This document shows positions 1 to 9,644 of a DNA stretch of 64,000 nucleotides, in pieces. The notes beneath the pieces are model-generated. The model was not told where the DNA came from. It did no database searches and saw only the letters and a list, made by a program, of their open reading frames with translations. How positions within the stretch are numbered: the stretch's first letter is position 1; every line of letters starts with the position of its first letter. Made by a program: the position numbers and the translations under genes. This DNA is from Alkalihalobacillus bogoriensis ATCC BAA-922 (GTDB lineage: Bacteria; Bacillota; Bacilli; Bacillales; Bacillaceae_F), in NCBI RefSeq assembly GCF_000621445.1, contig NZ_KK211279.1:119587-183586 (forward strand), written 5' to 3'.

Positions 1-66
1 GGTTGCTCACCGTCTCCTGGTGGTTGCTCACCGTCTCCTGGCGGTTGCTCACCATCTCCTGGGTCT
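1..66 (-). repeat. 21-bp tandem repeats encoding a PPGDGEQ linker
   Basis: Three visible copies of a 21-bp unit (CCAGGAGAYGGTGAGCAACC on the coding strand) encode a Pro/Gly/Asp/Glu linker in the S8 protease. The array continues past the left edge, so its copy number is unknown. Repeats like this usually form flexible spacers before an anchor or further domain and can vary in length between strains. Confidence 0.9.
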
Positions 67-3000
67 GGTTCAACTGCACCAATATTAGTAATTGAAATCT
101 GTTGAACGACTTCGTTTTCTTCACTATCTTTTGCATATACAGTATAAATACCGTTTTCGCTAACTTCAAAAGATAGAGCTTCAGCTTCTAGGTCAATTAC
201 TTCCCCAGCTTCTGCAAAGTCAGTAACTGCTTTTTCACCAGCTAACCACTTTAATTCTGCAATTTCTTCTCGGTTGTCTAATTCAACTGTAATCGTTACA
301 GGTCCTTCTGTTGGTTCAGTTGTAGAAGGCTTTAACGAAATTATAAATGGAGCTTCTTCATCAACAATGTTGACTACTGCAATTGTTGCTACCACTTCTA
401 GTCCAGCACTGTTTTTCGCATAAACAGTATACGTACCATTTTCATTCACTTCAAATTTCTTTGAATCTAAATCAATTGAAGTTCCTGCATCTGCAAAATC
501 AGATACTGCCTTGTCACCTTTTAACCATTTTAGCGCTTCAATTTCATCGCTAGTTGTAACATCAGCAGTAATTGTCACAGGACCTGTTGTTGGTTCTGTT
601 GTTGAAGGTGTAAGTTCAAGTGTTAGTACAGGTTGTGGTATTACAATATTTTGAATTGTAATAGATTTAACTGCCTCCACACCATCTACATTTTTTGCAT
701 AAACTGTATATGTTCCATTTTCTTCTACATCGAATGCTTTAGAAGAAAGGTCAATGTTATTACCAGCATTTACAAAGTCTTCAACTGATTTTTCTCCTTC
801 TAACCATTTAAGAGCTTCAAGGTCAGCATCGCTATCTGTTGACACAGAAATTGTTACTGGTCCTTCTGTTTCTTCAGTTGTTGAAGGAGATAATGTAACG
901 TTAATTTCAGTTTGAGGTGGCTCTTCTTCCTCAACATTGACAGTTAATTCAACTTTCTCTGATGCTGTATTTCCAGCAATGTCATCAACCGTCAATGTTA
1001 CTGTATTTTTACCGTTTGCTAAGTTAGATAAAGCAAGAGTAAATGAACCATCTTGTTTTAATGTAACTTTGTTATTATCAACGACGTTACCGGATTCATC
1101 TTCGACTGAATACTTCACTGATAGATACTCGTTAACATCGTAACTTTGGGAAAATGCTTCTTGAACCAAAGTTTTAAAATCAACAAACTTGTCGTTCACT
1201 TTACCAGTTAGACTATATTCTTTTTCTACAATTTCATCACTTACTGGATTTAGTACTACTTCAGATGGTGTTGTTTTGATAAAGAAAGGTGCTACATACG
1301 CACTTGATTGCTTACCATTATGGCTACCATTAAATGTGATTGCATAAACTCCCTCAGGAGCTTTTTCCACTTCACCGGTTCCCCATTCTGTATAAGTGCC
1401 ATCAAATGTGATATTATATTTACCTGCCGACATGAAAAAGTCATCTGTCAAAAATCCTAAATAGCCATCTTCATATTCACCAGCAGTCGGATTTGCAGGG
1501 TCCCATAGTTCAACATAAGTATTAATGTGATTGTTAAATAACCCTAGATTAACATTTGTTGAATCTTTCTTTCCATCTCCATTTGGAGAAATCGCAATGT
1601 CATCAGCATTAAAATAATTTAACCCTGATGGACCTTCACCTTTAGCAAATTCAGCTGCGAACGGTAAAGATAGATTAGTCGTTCCATTTGAAATCTTAAT
1701 ATATCCTTGAATTTCATTGCCTGGTGAATCTTCACCTTTTGGAACAGTTAGAGTCACATCTAACACTTCTTCACCATTTAATGTAAATGATGATTTATTT
1801 ACATTTACAGTAGCTCCAGACAAACTTCCTGTTGCTTGTTTAGTAACATCAACACTAACAGTGAAATTCTTAGATTGACTTCCTAAGTCTTTTACTTTGA
1901 TTTGTTTTGTTACTGTTGTTTCTCCATTAGGATTCGGAGATACATGACCAAATGTTACTGTCCCTTTTTCATATTGATGAACTTTTCCGTTAAACTCAGT
2001 AGTATCTAACGCATAAGCTAATGCTCCTGCTTTAACAGCTTCTACCGGTTGGATACGTCCAGAACCTTGGTCAAAAACATCAAACTGCTTCGTATCTAAT
2101 ACTTTAGCTGTATTTGATAACGCAACTTTCACATCATATGGCGACCAATTTGGATTAGCAGAAAGAAGTAATGCTGCTACACCCGCTACATGTGGTGTTG
2201 CCATACTTGTTCCAGTATATCTCGCATATGCATCTGTATAGTCTGCATCAGAACTATATTTAGCAATTGTTGAAAGGATCGCTGTTCCTGGTGCAACTAC
2301 ATCTGGTTTAATATCAAAAAATGGATTTGCTGGTCCACGAGAACTTGACTCGTTAATAGTATCTGCTAATGTTGAGTTTCCAACCGAGATTGCTAATGCA
2401 GAAGTTGCAGGACTACCGATTGATTCGCGATTTGGACCACTGTTTCCAGTTGCAACAACTGCAACGATTCCTGCTAATGTAGCATTATTAACAGCAATTG
2501 ATTCTGGTGCATTTTGATTAGCGTCTCCCCCACCTAATGAAAGGTTAATAATGTCCATTTCTTCTTCGACGGCTTTATCAATTCCGGCAATAATACTAGA
2601 GATATATCCCGTGCCATATGCACCTAAAACTCGATATGCATATAAGTCAACCTTTGGGGCAATTCCTTTTACATTTTTGTTGTTATTACCGACAGCTGCA
2701 ATTGTCCCAGCGACATGTGTTCCGTGGTCAGTTTCAAACGGTCGGAATGATTGACTAGGTGGTGCTCCATCAACACGTTCCTCTGGACTCGTTTCAAACG
2801 GATCATTAAAGTCCCTTGGCGTTTTGTATAATGTTGGATCATGAGGGACAAAGTTGTAACCACCTTTATAAATGCCATCAAAGTCTGGGTGGTAATAATC
2901 AATCCCTGAATCGATTACAGCTACTTTAATCCCTTTTCCTTCATATCCCATGTTCCATAACTCTGGAATCTTTAATAAGTCCACACTTTGATCCATAGTA

Positions 3001-3557
3001 GGCTGAATAGTATTTGACTTATTAGAAGTTTCAAGCGAATAAACTTTTTTATCCGCTGTAACACTCACAACTCCTGGAAGTTCAAGGATTTTTTCTAAAT
3101 CAGATCCTTTAACATTAATCGTAACAGCATTAATCGCATAGTTGTATGTAAATCCTTTTGAGTAATTAACATTGTTCGTTTTTAACTGTTGCTCAAAAGA
3201 TTTTTGTTGAGAACTTACTTTGTTCGCTACAGAACGTTCTTCTGCTACGCTTAATGAACTTCCTCTTACAGCTCTCTTTCCTTTTTCAAGAGCTACTGGC
3301 TCTTCAGAAAGTTGAACAATAACAGAAACACTTTCATTATCTCCAACTTTCTCTAATGTGGAATCCATGGAAGGTTCAGCACTTAATATGGACATTTGCT
3401 GTTCCAAAAGGTCTTCCAACACTTTTACATGCGCGTCATCTTTTAATTGTTTACTAGAATTTGTCTCTGCCGATGCAAAGATTGGTTGAAATAATGAAAA
3501 TACAACCGTAATGATTAAAAAACTAGTAAAAATTCTACTAAATTTTCCTTTAATCAA
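1..3557 (-). CDS. Secreted subtilisin-like serine protease (S8) with tandem Ig-like domains, C-terminus outside the window
   Basis: Extracellular serine endopeptidase of the subtilase family, Vpr-like. The gene runs off the left edge, so only about 1185 N-terminal codons are visible. The start is TTG at 3557, behind AAGGAGAGAGG; the next in-frame Met is far downstream and would remove the signal peptide. Order: signal peptide ending ASA-E (residues 1-30), I9-type propeptide (about 70-165), catalytic domain with Asp216 (VIDSGID), His278 (DHGTHVAG) and Ser451 (GTSMATPHVAG), an Fn3-like region, a SPNGDGKKD-containing FlgD-type Ig fold, an Ig-like domain, three near-identical Ig-like repeats, then a PPGDGEQ linker leaving the window. 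The PA insertion of classical Vpr is absent between His and Ser. The C-terminus, perhaps an anchor or S-layer domain, cannot be seen. Likely monocistronic; no neighbour suggests its substrate. Confidence 0.93.
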   Translation of the reverse strand, partial: MIKGKFSRIFTSFLIITVVFSLFQPIFASAETNSSKQLKDDAHVKVLEDLLEQQMSILSAEPSMDSTLEKVGDNESVSVIVQLSEEPVALEKGKRAVRGSSLSVAEERSVANKVSSQQKSFEQQLKTNNVNYSKGFTYNYAINAVTINVKGSDLEKILELPGVVSVTADKKVYSLETSNKSNTIQPTMDQSVDLLKIPELWNMGYEGKGIKVAVIDSGIDYYHPDFDGIYKGGYNFVPHDPTLYKTPRDFNDPFETSPEERVDGAPPSQSFRPFETDHGTHVAGTIAAVGNNNKNVKGIAPKVDLYAYRVLGAYGTGYISSIIAGIDKAVEEEMDIINLSLGGGDANQNAPESIAVNNATLAGIVAVVATGNSGPNRESIGSPATSALAISVGNSTLADTINESSSRGPANPFFDIKPDVVAPGTAILSTIAKYSSDADYTDAYARYTGTSMATPHVAGVAALLLSANPNWSPYDVKVALSNTAKVLDTKQFDVFDQGSGRIQPVEAVKAGALAYALDTTEFNGKVHQYEKGTVTFGHVSPNPNGETTVTKQIKVKDLGSQSKNFTVSVDVTKQATGSLSGATVNVNKSSFTLNGEEVLDVTLTVPKGEDSPGNEIQGYIKISNGTTNLSLPFAAEFAKGEGPSGLNYFNADDIAISPNGDGKKDSTNVNLGLFNNHINTYVELWDPANPTAGEYEDGYLGFLTDDFFMSAGKYNITFDGTYTEWGTGEVEKAPEGVYAITFNGSHNGKQSSAYVAPFFIKTTPSEVVLNPVSDEIVEKEYSLTGKVNDKFVDFKTLVQEAFSQSYDVNEYLSVKYSVEDESGNVVDNNKVTLKQDGSFTLALSNLANGKNTVTLTVDDIAGNTASEKVELTVNVEEEEPPQTEINVTLSPSTTEETEGPVTISVSTDSDADLEALKWLEGEKSVEDFVNAGNNIDLSSKAFDVEENGTYTVYAKNVDGVEAVKSITIQNIVIPQPVLTLELTPSTTEPTTGPVTITADVTTSDEIEALKWLKGDKAVSDFADAGTSIDLDSKKFEVNENGTYTVYAKNSAGLEVVATIAVVNIVDEEAPFIISLKPSTTEPTEGPVTITVELDNREEIAELKWLAGEKAVTDFAEAGEVIDLEAEALSFEVSENGIYTVYAKDSEENEVVQQISITNIGAVEPDPGDGEQPPGDGEQPPGDGEQ
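75..912 (-). repeat. Three tandem Ig-like repeats of about 90 codons within the S8 protease
   Basis: Each repeat follows the same pattern: a start like PSTTE.TEGPVTI, a centre like LKWL.GEKAV.DF..AG, and an end like ENGTYTVYAKN. Approximate spans are 640-912, 365-630 and 75-355. The end motif is typical of bacterial Ig-like domains in secreted Bacillaceae proteins. They probably extend the catalytic domain from the surface or bind polymer; that role is inference. Confidence 0.8.
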
Positions 3558-4105
3558 AAATTCCTCTCTCCTTTTCTCGAATTTTTAGTCGGTAGATATT
3601 AACGATTTATTTAGTTAATCTAAATATTGTTCGTTACTCCGAACCGAAATAAGATTACCATAATTTTTCATTGTAAGAAACTAGTAAATTTAAAAATAGG
3701 ATTTAGGATATACCGTCAAAAAATACGGGATATTTTAGATAGAACAGGAATTAAATCGAGTTTTGTCGAAAAAATAGACCATTGGTAATTACTTCTATAT
3801 TGTTCTTTAAAAAGAATTATCTAACCAATACTTTTCTATTAAATTAGAAAGTTGAAAAATGGGTAATTTATACTAATATACCTGTATCTCTAGATGACAT
3901 TTCATTTTTACTAGTAATATTCAATAAAATGGAATATTTACGTTCGTTTAGTTCTATTCTTATACAATGAATGACTTGATAGTTTGATAATATTTCCACC
4001 AATGACATCGACTAGAAAACAATATATGTATTTTTCCTTACTTTAAAATGACTATTTCGGTTCAATTTACAAATGTAGACACGTTGTCAAAATTATAATG
4101 ACCAA
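3558..4105. other. AT-rich intergenic stretch, nothing recognised
   Basis: About 550 bases between the start of the S8 protease gene and the terminator of the next gene. I find no ORF with a ribosome site, no RNA-like structure and no convincing consensus promoter. It must contain the protease promoter; the candidates I see (a TTGACG near 3715 on the minus strand) lack a good -10. Confidence 0.5.
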
Positions 4106-4137
4106 ACAAAAAGCTCAGATTTTCTCTGAGCTTTTTT
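4106..4137 (-). terminator. Rho-independent terminator
   Basis: Stem AAGCTCAGA/TCTGAGCTT with a short loop, followed on the minus strand by a run of T. It lies 21 bases past the stop of the NTR-like gene. Confidence 0.8.
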
Positions 4138-4157
4138 CATTCTCCCTTTAAAGTTTG

Positions 4158-4670
4158 TCAAATTACATCACTTGTTACCTTTTGTTTTTTTTGTCTAAAG
4201 AATAGGGCTACTACTATGCAAAATATAATGAGAAAGAATACTTTATTACTATATTTGTAAATCACAACATTTTGTAATTCAATTTCTTCTTTGTCAGTTA
4301 GAAATTTTCCCGCTGTATCCGATCTCTTTGTTGTAGGAGAGCATAGGGGATGAACCCACTCCTGTCCTTTTTTGTTTAAGAAATATATATATTCTGAGTT
4401 AAGTTGACTAGTTCCCCAAATTAAATCTTCCTCTACAATGACTAAATCATGATCAACACCTTTATAACTTTTTTCAACCTCTAATGTTAAAGTTTTATTA
4501 GCGCTCTTTTCATCTATTCTTATGACTTTACCAATGATAACAGCGTCATATTCATCAAAGGCCCTATCTAGTGGAGAATGTTCTGGACATTCTAATGCAT
4601 AGCTTTGTTTAGGTATTAACATTAGAGATAGAAAAATAAAAATTAATAGAAAAGCTATATTCTTTAGCAT
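4158..4670 (-). CDS. Secreted, membrane-anchored NTR/TIMP-like protein of unknown function
   Basis: A 170-residue protein I can place only by its fold-like pattern. Residues 1-25 are a signal peptide (ending SYA-LE). The mature part starts with a Cys-Pro pair and contains a stretch like DEYDAVIIGKVIRI, then a T-L-V-E..YKG strand and a second Cys near residue 110. This is the arrangement of bacterial netrin/TIMP-like (OB-fold) proteins. Residues about 144-162 form a C-terminal transmembrane helix followed by a basic tail, so the domain probably sits outside the membrane. It stands alone between repeats and has its own terminator. The NTR-like label is inference; the secreted, single-pass topology is seen directly. 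Confidence 0.7.
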   Translation of the reverse strand: MLKNIAFLLIFIFLSLMLIPKQSYALECPEHSPLDRAFDEYDAVIIGKVIRIDEKSANKTLTLEVEKSYKGVDHDLVIVEEDLIWGTSQLNSEYIYFLNKKGQEWVHPLCSPTTKRSDTAGKFLTDKEEIELQNVVIYKYSNKVFFLIIFCIVVALFFRQKKQKVTSDVI

Positions 4671-4682
4671 AAGCTCCTCCCC

Positions 4683-4764
4683 TAACGGACATCTGTTCCG
4701 TTACTTTACCAATTGACTAGCAAAAACACTTCGTTTTTCTAGTTTAACGGAAGTAGTGTCCGTA
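4683..4764. repeat. Short form of the TAACGGACA...CCGTTA palindromic element
   Basis: One forward unit (TAACGGACATCTGTTCCGTTA at 4683-4703, itself nearly palindromic) and one inverted unit (4745-4764), with starts 62 bases apart. This is the same spacing as the inner pair of the longer copies at 7.6, 52.4 and 55.0 kb. It lies between the NTR-like gene and the putB terminator. Confidence 0.75.
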
Positions 4765-4851
4765 AGCATCGGCAAAACGTACTTTTTCTTTAAATTGCGA
4801 AACCTATGTCCGATAGAACTATCTAACTAAAGCTACCAACATTCATAAACA

Positions 4852-4882
4852 GAAAAAAGAGACTTCATCCCATGAAGTCTCT
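4852..4882 (-). terminator. Terminator of the putC-putB unit
   Basis: Perfect 11-bp stem AGAGACTTCAT/ATGAAGTCTCT with a CCC loop and a T-run on the minus strand, 22 bases after the putB stop. Confidence 0.88.
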
Positions 4883-4903
4883 CTTCCATTAGTATACATA
4901 CTC

Positions 4904-5821
4904 TTATTTTGAAACTAACCCTTTTAACGCAAATGATACATTTTGTGGTCGCTCTGCTAATCGTCTCATAAAATACCCATACCAGTCTTTGCCGTATGGT
5001 ACATATACCCGCATCGTATAGCCTTCTTTTGCTAGTTCTTCTTGTAGGTTTGTGCGGAAACCATATAACATTTGAAACTCAAACTGTTCTTTGGAAATAT
5101 TATTTTCTTCTGTAAACCGTTTGACCTTCTCAATGATATGATGGTCGTGTGAGGCAATTGCTGTATAGCTTCCACTTAACAAGTGCGTCTTAATAATTTC
5201 AAAATAGTTTTCATCTACTTTTTCTTTTTCCTGATACGCCACTTTTTCTGATTCTTTATATGCACCTTTGACAAGTCGTAAAGGAATTCCTTTTAGTGCT
5301 TTTACATCATCATTGGAACAGTATAAATAAGCCTGAATTACTGTTCCAACATTGTCGTAACTGTTACGCAACTCTTCTAAAATGTCTAAAGTCAGTTGCT
5401 TTCTCGCGTAATCTTCCATATCAATTCGTACAAATATCCCTAGTCGATTTGCGACACTCATGATTTTTTGCATATTGTCTAAACAAAATTGCTTATCAAT
5501 ATCTAATCCAAGCTGTGTAAGTTTGACGGAAAGATTACATTGAACTCCAGACTCTGCTATCGCCTCTAGTGTTTCAATACAAATAGCTGTTGATTGTTCC
5601 GCTTCTTCTTTTATTAACACAAATTCCCCTAAATGGTCGACAGTACAAACCAAGCCTTTGTCATTTAGTTGTCGTACAACGTCGATAACACTTTCGATCG
5701 TTACACCTGCTACAACTTGGGATGCGCCCAGACGCAAGCCCCATCTTTTTGCACCTGAATTCAAAAGTTTATTTTTGGATAATGACAAAAAGAAATTTTT
5801 TGAAATCTTTTCAAGCACCAT
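4904..5821 (-). CDS. putB: Proline dehydrogenase (FAD-dependent)
   Basis: Oxidises L-proline to 1-pyrroline-5-carboxylate, passing electrons through FAD to the respiratory chain; first step of proline catabolism. At 305 residues it is the stand-alone Gram-positive form, not the fused PutA. Family features visible: RLVKGAYKE near residue 180 (substrate/FAD pocket), ASHDHHI, and the C-terminal signature YGKDWYGYFMRRLAERPQN, which holds the arginines that bind proline carboxylate. It starts 40 bases after the putC stop and is followed by a terminator, so putC and putB are probably co-transcribed. Regulation by the linked PutR is likely by analogy with Bacillus subtilis. Confidence 0.95.
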   Translation of the reverse strand: MVLEKISKNFFLSLSKNKLLNSGAKRWGLRLGASQVVAGVTIESVIDVVRQLNDKGLVCTVDHLGEFVLIKEEAEQSTAICIETLEAIAESGVQCNLSVKLTQLGLDIDKQFCLDNMQKIMSVANRLGIFVRIDMEDYARKQLTLDILEELRNSYDNVGTVIQAYLYCSNDDVKALKGIPLRLVKGAYKESEKVAYQEKEKVDENYFEIIKTHLLSGSYTAIASHDHHIIEKVKRFTEENNISKEQFEFQMLYGFRTNLQEELAKEGYTMRVYVPYGKDWYGYFMRRLAERPQNVSFALKGLVSK

Positions 5822-5861
5822 CGCCGACTCTCCTCATCATCAGTTAATATCACCTAGAGTG

Positions 5862-7409
5862 TTAATACATTTCAGAAACAGTTTTTGCTTGCATATGAAG
5901 AGCTAAATAATCAGGGCCGCCAGCTTTTGAATCTGTACCCGACATTTTAAACCCACCAAATGGATGGTACCCTACGATAGCTCCTGTACAATTTCGGTTA
6001 AAGTATAAGTTACCGACATGAAAATCTTCTTTTGCTTTTTCAATATGACTACGATTATTCGTAATAACTGCTCCTGTTAAGCCATATTCTGTGTTGTTTG
6101 CGATTTCAATCGCATGGTTAAAGTCTTTCGCCTTACAAAAGGCAACAACAGGACCGAATATTTCTTCTTGCATAAGTCTAGCGTTAGGTTCGACATCTGC
6201 AAAAATCGTTGGTTGAATGAAATATCCTTTAGATTTATCTCCTTCTCCACCTGCAACAAGACGTCCTTCATTATGACCAATTGCAACATAATCCATAATT
6301 TTATTAAATGCTGCTTCATCAACAACGGGGCCCATGTACATATCTGCCGTTGTTGGTTCCCCTACTGTTAGTTCTTTTGTCAATACGACTGCTTTTTCAA
6401 GGACAATATCATACACATCTTCATGAATTACAGCTCTTGAACCAGCTGAGCATTTTTGACCAGAGAAACCAAAGGCAGACGTGACAATCGATTGTGCCGC
6501 TAAGTCTAAATCCGCTTCTTTATCAACAACAACGGTATCTTTTCCACCCATTTCTACGATGACACGTTTTAAATGGGTTTGACCTGGATGAACAACCGCG
6601 GCTCTTTCATATAGTCGTACCCCAACATCACGCGAACCTGTAAATGTAATCAAACTTGTTTTTGGATGGTCGACGAGATAATCTCCTACTTCAGCACCAC
6701 TACCTGGAATAAAGTTTACAACACCCTTTGGTAAACCCGCTTCCTCTAACACTTCTACAAACTTAGCAGCAACTACTGGTGTTGTGCTTGCTGGCTTTAA
6801 TAATACTGTATTCCCCGTAACGATAGGTGCTACTGTTGTTCCGGCCATAATGGCAAAGGCAAAATTCCACGGAGAAATCGTCACACAAACACCTGTTGCT
6901 GTATAATAATAACGATTATGTTCACCTTCACGGCTATTAATTGATTTGCCATCTTTTAATACAATCATTTGACGCGCATAATATTCTAAAAAATCAATCG
7001 CCTCTGCTGTATCGGCATCCGCTTCTTTCCAAGGCTTTCCAGCTTCTTTTACGAGCCAAGCGGAAAACTCATGTTTTCTGCGACGAATCATTGCAGCTGC
7101 TCGGACTAAGATATTCGCTCGTTCTTCTGGATTTACCTTTCTCCACGTTTGAAATGCGTCATCAGCTGCTTGAATCGCCTTTTCTGCAATTTCTTTATTC
7201 GCTTTTGATACAATTCCAATCACTTGCTCTTTATTTGATGGATTTGTTGAAATGATTTTTTTCTCTGTTGTTACACGCTCCCCGCCAACGATAAGCGGAT
7301 ATTCTTTTCCAAGTTCACTTTCTACTTTTTGTAATGCTTCTTCAAATTCTACTCGATTTTTTTCTACTGAAAAGTCTGTAAATGGTTCATGTTTATACGT
7401 TGTTAACAT
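5862..7409 (-). CDS. putC: L-glutamate gamma-semialdehyde (1-pyrroline-5-carboxylate) dehydrogenase
   Basis: NAD-dependent aldehyde dehydrogenase that converts glutamate semialdehyde to glutamate, the second step of proline catabolism. I start it at ATG 7409, which follows GGAGG at good spacing and gives the 515 residues usual for RocA/PutC; the frame is open 25 codons further upstream but has no ribosome site there. Catalytic Glu286 (VIVEMGGKD) and nucleophile Cys320 (SGQKCSAGS) are both present, as is the PWNFA cofactor-site motif. Followed directly by putB. The adjacent putB and putP favour putC over the arginine-pathway paralogue rocA. Confidence 0.95.
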   Translation of the reverse strand: MLTTYKHEPFTDFSVEKNRVEFEEALQKVESELGKEYPLIVGGERVTTEKKIISTNPSNKEQVIGIVSKANKEIAEKAIQAADDAFQTWRKVNPEERANILVRAAAMIRRRKHEFSAWLVKEAGKPWKEADADTAEAIDFLEYYARQMIVLKDGKSINSREGEHNRYYYTATGVCVTISPWNFAFAIMAGTTVAPIVTGNTVLLKPASTTPVVAAKFVEVLEEAGLPKGVVNFIPGSGAEVGDYLVDHPKTSLITFTGSRDVGVRLYERAAVVHPGQTHLKRVIVEMGGKDTVVVDKEADLDLAAQSIVTSAFGFSGQKCSAGSRAVIHEDVYDIVLEKAVVLTKELTVGEPTTADMYMGPVVDEAAFNKIMDYVAIGHNEGRLVAGGEGDKSKGYFIQPTIFADVEPNARLMQEEIFGPVVAFCKAKDFNHAIEIANNTEYGLTGAVITNNRSHIEKAKEDFHVGNLYFNRNCTGAIVGYHPFGGFKMSGTDSKAGGPDYLALHMQAKTVSEMY

Positions 7410-7558
7410 AAAAGGTCGCCTCCATTTTTCATAGTTTCTTATTATGATAGATGCTATTGTGTCTTTAACACTAAACCCTACCATTGCCTGTTGCTCAAAG
7501 TATATAATGCGCTTACTCGCTTTACAATGTAGCGATAATTCAATTTTTTATCCTTCTT

Positions 7559-7577
7559 ATTGTGTGAAACACACAAT
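7559..7577. promoter_or_regulatory. Perfect 8+3+8 palindrome upstream of putC, possible operator
   Basis: ATTGTGTG-AAA-CACACAAT, about 150 bases before the putC start. It has no T-run and sits where a control element would be expected. PutR is the obvious candidate ligand, but I cannot match it to a known PutR site from memory; it could also be part of the neighbouring repeat. Confidence 0.4.
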
Positions 7578-7586
7578 GAGCTTTTC

Positions 7587-7771
7587 TAACGGACATCTAT
7601 TCCGCTATTTCTTCAAAAACACCAGTTTGCCAGAAGCTATCTGACATATGTTCCGTTATATCTTTAATTTTGGACTCATTTTGTCGCTCGATTCATGGAA
7701 TAACGGAACAGGTGTCCGAACGGATTGAAAAGAGGGTGTTTTACGTAAAATAGCGGAATAAATGTCCGTTA
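7587..7771. repeat. Four-unit composite palindromic repeat
   Basis: Units at 7587-7608 (fwd), 7642-7659 (fwd, degenerate), 7701-7719 (rev) and 7751-7771 (rev). Unit consensus is TAACGGACATNTGTTCCGCTA. Start-to-start spacing is about 55, 59 and 50 bases, so the whole element is a ~185-bp palindrome. It fills the gap between putP and putC. Confidence 0.8.
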
Positions 7772-7777
7772 CGGAAA

Positions 7778-7822
7778 GAAAAACCGTCTGAAGTCAAAAT
7801 TATTACACTTGACTTCAGACGG
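7778..7822 (-). terminator. Terminator of putP
   Basis: Perfect 14-bp stem CCGTCTGAAGTCAA/TTGACTTCAGACGG followed by a T-run on the minus strand, 18 bases past the putP stop. It separates putP from putC. Confidence 0.9.
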
Positions 7823-7840
7823 CCTGTTTATTTAAAACCT

Positions 7841-9364
7841 TTATGCAGTTTCATTCAAACTATCAACGGTTTCCTTAGCATTTACAGGTTTTTTAGTTGC
7901 TAGACTAATTATTACCGTAACGACACTAGCAACGATAAATCCTGGTACTGCTTCATATGTGATTCCGAAAAAATACGTGTTTAATAGTTCTTTCACATCT
8001 GGGAGAAACACGTATGTCCATTGCGGTTGTTGTTTTACAAGAATAACCGTAATTAGACCCGTAATCATGCCCCAAAGAACCCCTTGTTTTGAAACACCTT
8101 TCCAATAAAACGAAAGTAAAAGAGCCGGACCAAAACATGCTCCTAATCCACCAAAAGCAAAGAGCACCATCCAAAACACAAATTCTTGTGCAGTAAAAGC
8201 TAATATTAACGCCAATCCCATAAAAACGACAGTTGTTATCCGACTCAAAAATACCAATTTTTTTTGCGGAATTTCCTTATCTTTTCCTAGTATCTTTTGA
8301 TAAATATCACGAACAAACGCACTAGCCCCAACTAGTAATTGACTATCTGCACTCGACATAATCGCTGCAAGTACAGCTACTAGTAAGAAACCGAAAAACA
8401 ATGGATGCAACAATTCAGAACCAAGAGTAAGAAAAATTTGTTCCCGATCTTCATTTGGCAACATCGAAATGTCTGGAAAATAAGCTCGACCCGCCAGCCC
8501 AATCATAACCGCACCCCAACCCATTAACACATTCCAAAACGAACTGATTAAAGCCGCTTGTCGCATTTCCTTAACATTCTTTAATGACATATACCGAACA
8601 AGGATATGAGGATTACCCGGACTACCAAAACCTATTCCTAATAACCCGATTACGGCACCAAAAGCAAAAGCAAACGGACTTACAAATCCACCACCTTCAT
8701 TGTGCATTGCCTCTAAAATCGGCCCAAATCCGCCTAGACCAATGACAGCAATAGTAGGAAGAAGAACTAAAGAGACGAACATAAATCCCGCTTGAATCAC
8801 ATCAGTTTTACTAACAGCATGAAACCCTCCAAGCATTGTATACGCTAACAAGATAGCTGCTGTCAACCACATTCCAGTTGAAGTAGACACTCCCATACTC
8901 GATGCAAAAGCGCCACCTCCAGCAACAAGCTGGCTTCCGACATAAGCAATCATAAAGAAAATTATGATACAAGCAGACACCGACCGAAGCAAATGTTTTT
9001 TGTCATTAAATCTTGTCTCTAAAATGTCTGGGATTGTAATGCTTCCAGTTTTTTCACTATACGTTCTAAATCTTCTTGCCACATAGAAAAACATAAATAC
9101 TTCTACCATAATATAACCAGCTACTGACCATACGGCGTTTAATCCAGTAGCATAAGCAGTTCCTGTTACACCGAGAACAAGCCATGCACTTCGACCAGAG
9201 CTTACTGCAGATAATGCTACTGTCCATTTGCTTAAATTTCGTCCTGCTAAAAAGAAATCTGTTACCCCTTCTGAGCTTTTTCTTGAGCTGATAAAACCAA
9301 TAAGTAAAAGTCCAACTAAATATAAAACAAGGATAATGATGGCTATCGGTTCAACAGTATTCAA
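7841..9364 (-). CDS. putP: Sodium/proline symporter
   Basis: Inner-membrane carrier of the sodium:solute symporter (SSS) family, importing proline with Na+. It has 507 residues and about 13 hydrophobic segments. The SSS features AGRNLSKWTVALSAVSSGRSAW near residue 40 and SSADSQLLVGASAFVRDIY near 335 fit PutP, and the gene lies among proline catabolic genes. The start is TTG at 9364, overlapping the stop of the upstream 57-codon gene in the four bases TTGA, so translation of the two is coupled. Na+ coupling would suit an alkaliphile, but that is inference. Possible alternative: another SSS carrier such as pantothenate; context makes proline far more likely. Confidence 0.92.
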   Translation of the reverse strand: MNTVEPIAIIILVLYLVGLLLIGFISSRKSSEGVTDFFLAGRNLSKWTVALSAVSSGRSAWLVLGVTGTAYATGLNAVWSVAGYIMVEVFMFFYVARRFRTYSEKTGSITIPDILETRFNDKKHLLRSVSACIIIFFMIAYVGSQLVAGGGAFASSMGVSTSTGMWLTAAILLAYTMLGGFHAVSKTDVIQAGFMFVSLVLLPTIAVIGLGGFGPILEAMHNEGGGFVSPFAFAFGAVIGLLGIGFGSPGNPHILVRYMSLKNVKEMRQAALISSFWNVLMGWGAVMIGLAGRAYFPDISMLPNEDREQIFLTLGSELLHPLFFGFLLVAVLAAIMSSADSQLLVGASAFVRDIYQKILGKDKEIPQKKLVFLSRITTVVFMGLALILAFTAQEFVFWMVLFAFGGLGACFGPALLLSFYWKGVSKQGVLWGMITGLITVILVKQQPQWTYVFLPDVKELLNTYFFGITYEAVPGFIVASVVTVIISLATKKPVNAKETVDSLNETA

Positions 9365-9534
9365 GACGATATCCCACCTTTCCTTTGTGTTTCATGCTGT
9401 TCTGTCTGATCTCTAATTTCCTTTTTTAATGTAGAAATCTCTTCTTTCACTCCTGTGTGAACATAACAAACTATAGCTGTAATGAGAATAAAACCCGGAA
9501 TACCGATTAATGCAAAAAAGATTTCAAAATTCAT
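9361..9534 (-). CDS. 57-residue single-span membrane protein coupled to PutP
   Basis: A short gene starting at ATG 9534, six bases after a perfect AAGGAGG. It encodes MNFEIFFALIGIPGFILITA followed by a short hydrophobic stretch and then a charged helix rich in Lys/Glu/Gln. The topology is one N-terminal transmembrane helix (about 4-26) with a cytoplasmic tail. Its TGA overlaps the TTG start of putP. Small membrane proteins are known to precede some sodium:solute symporter genes and to act as accessory subunits; by position and form this is one. I have no direct functional evidence. Confidence 0.75.
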   Translation of the reverse strand: MNFEIFFALIGIPGFILITAIVCYVHTGVKEEISTLKKEIRDQTEQHETQRKGGISS

Positions 9535-9644
9535 CGAACTCCTCCTTTTTCAAAATTCAGAAAATTAAATAAAATAAAAAAACTCCTTCCATTATTAACA
9601 TTTATAATATCTTTTTTCCAATTTTTCTACAATGTATGTACGAC

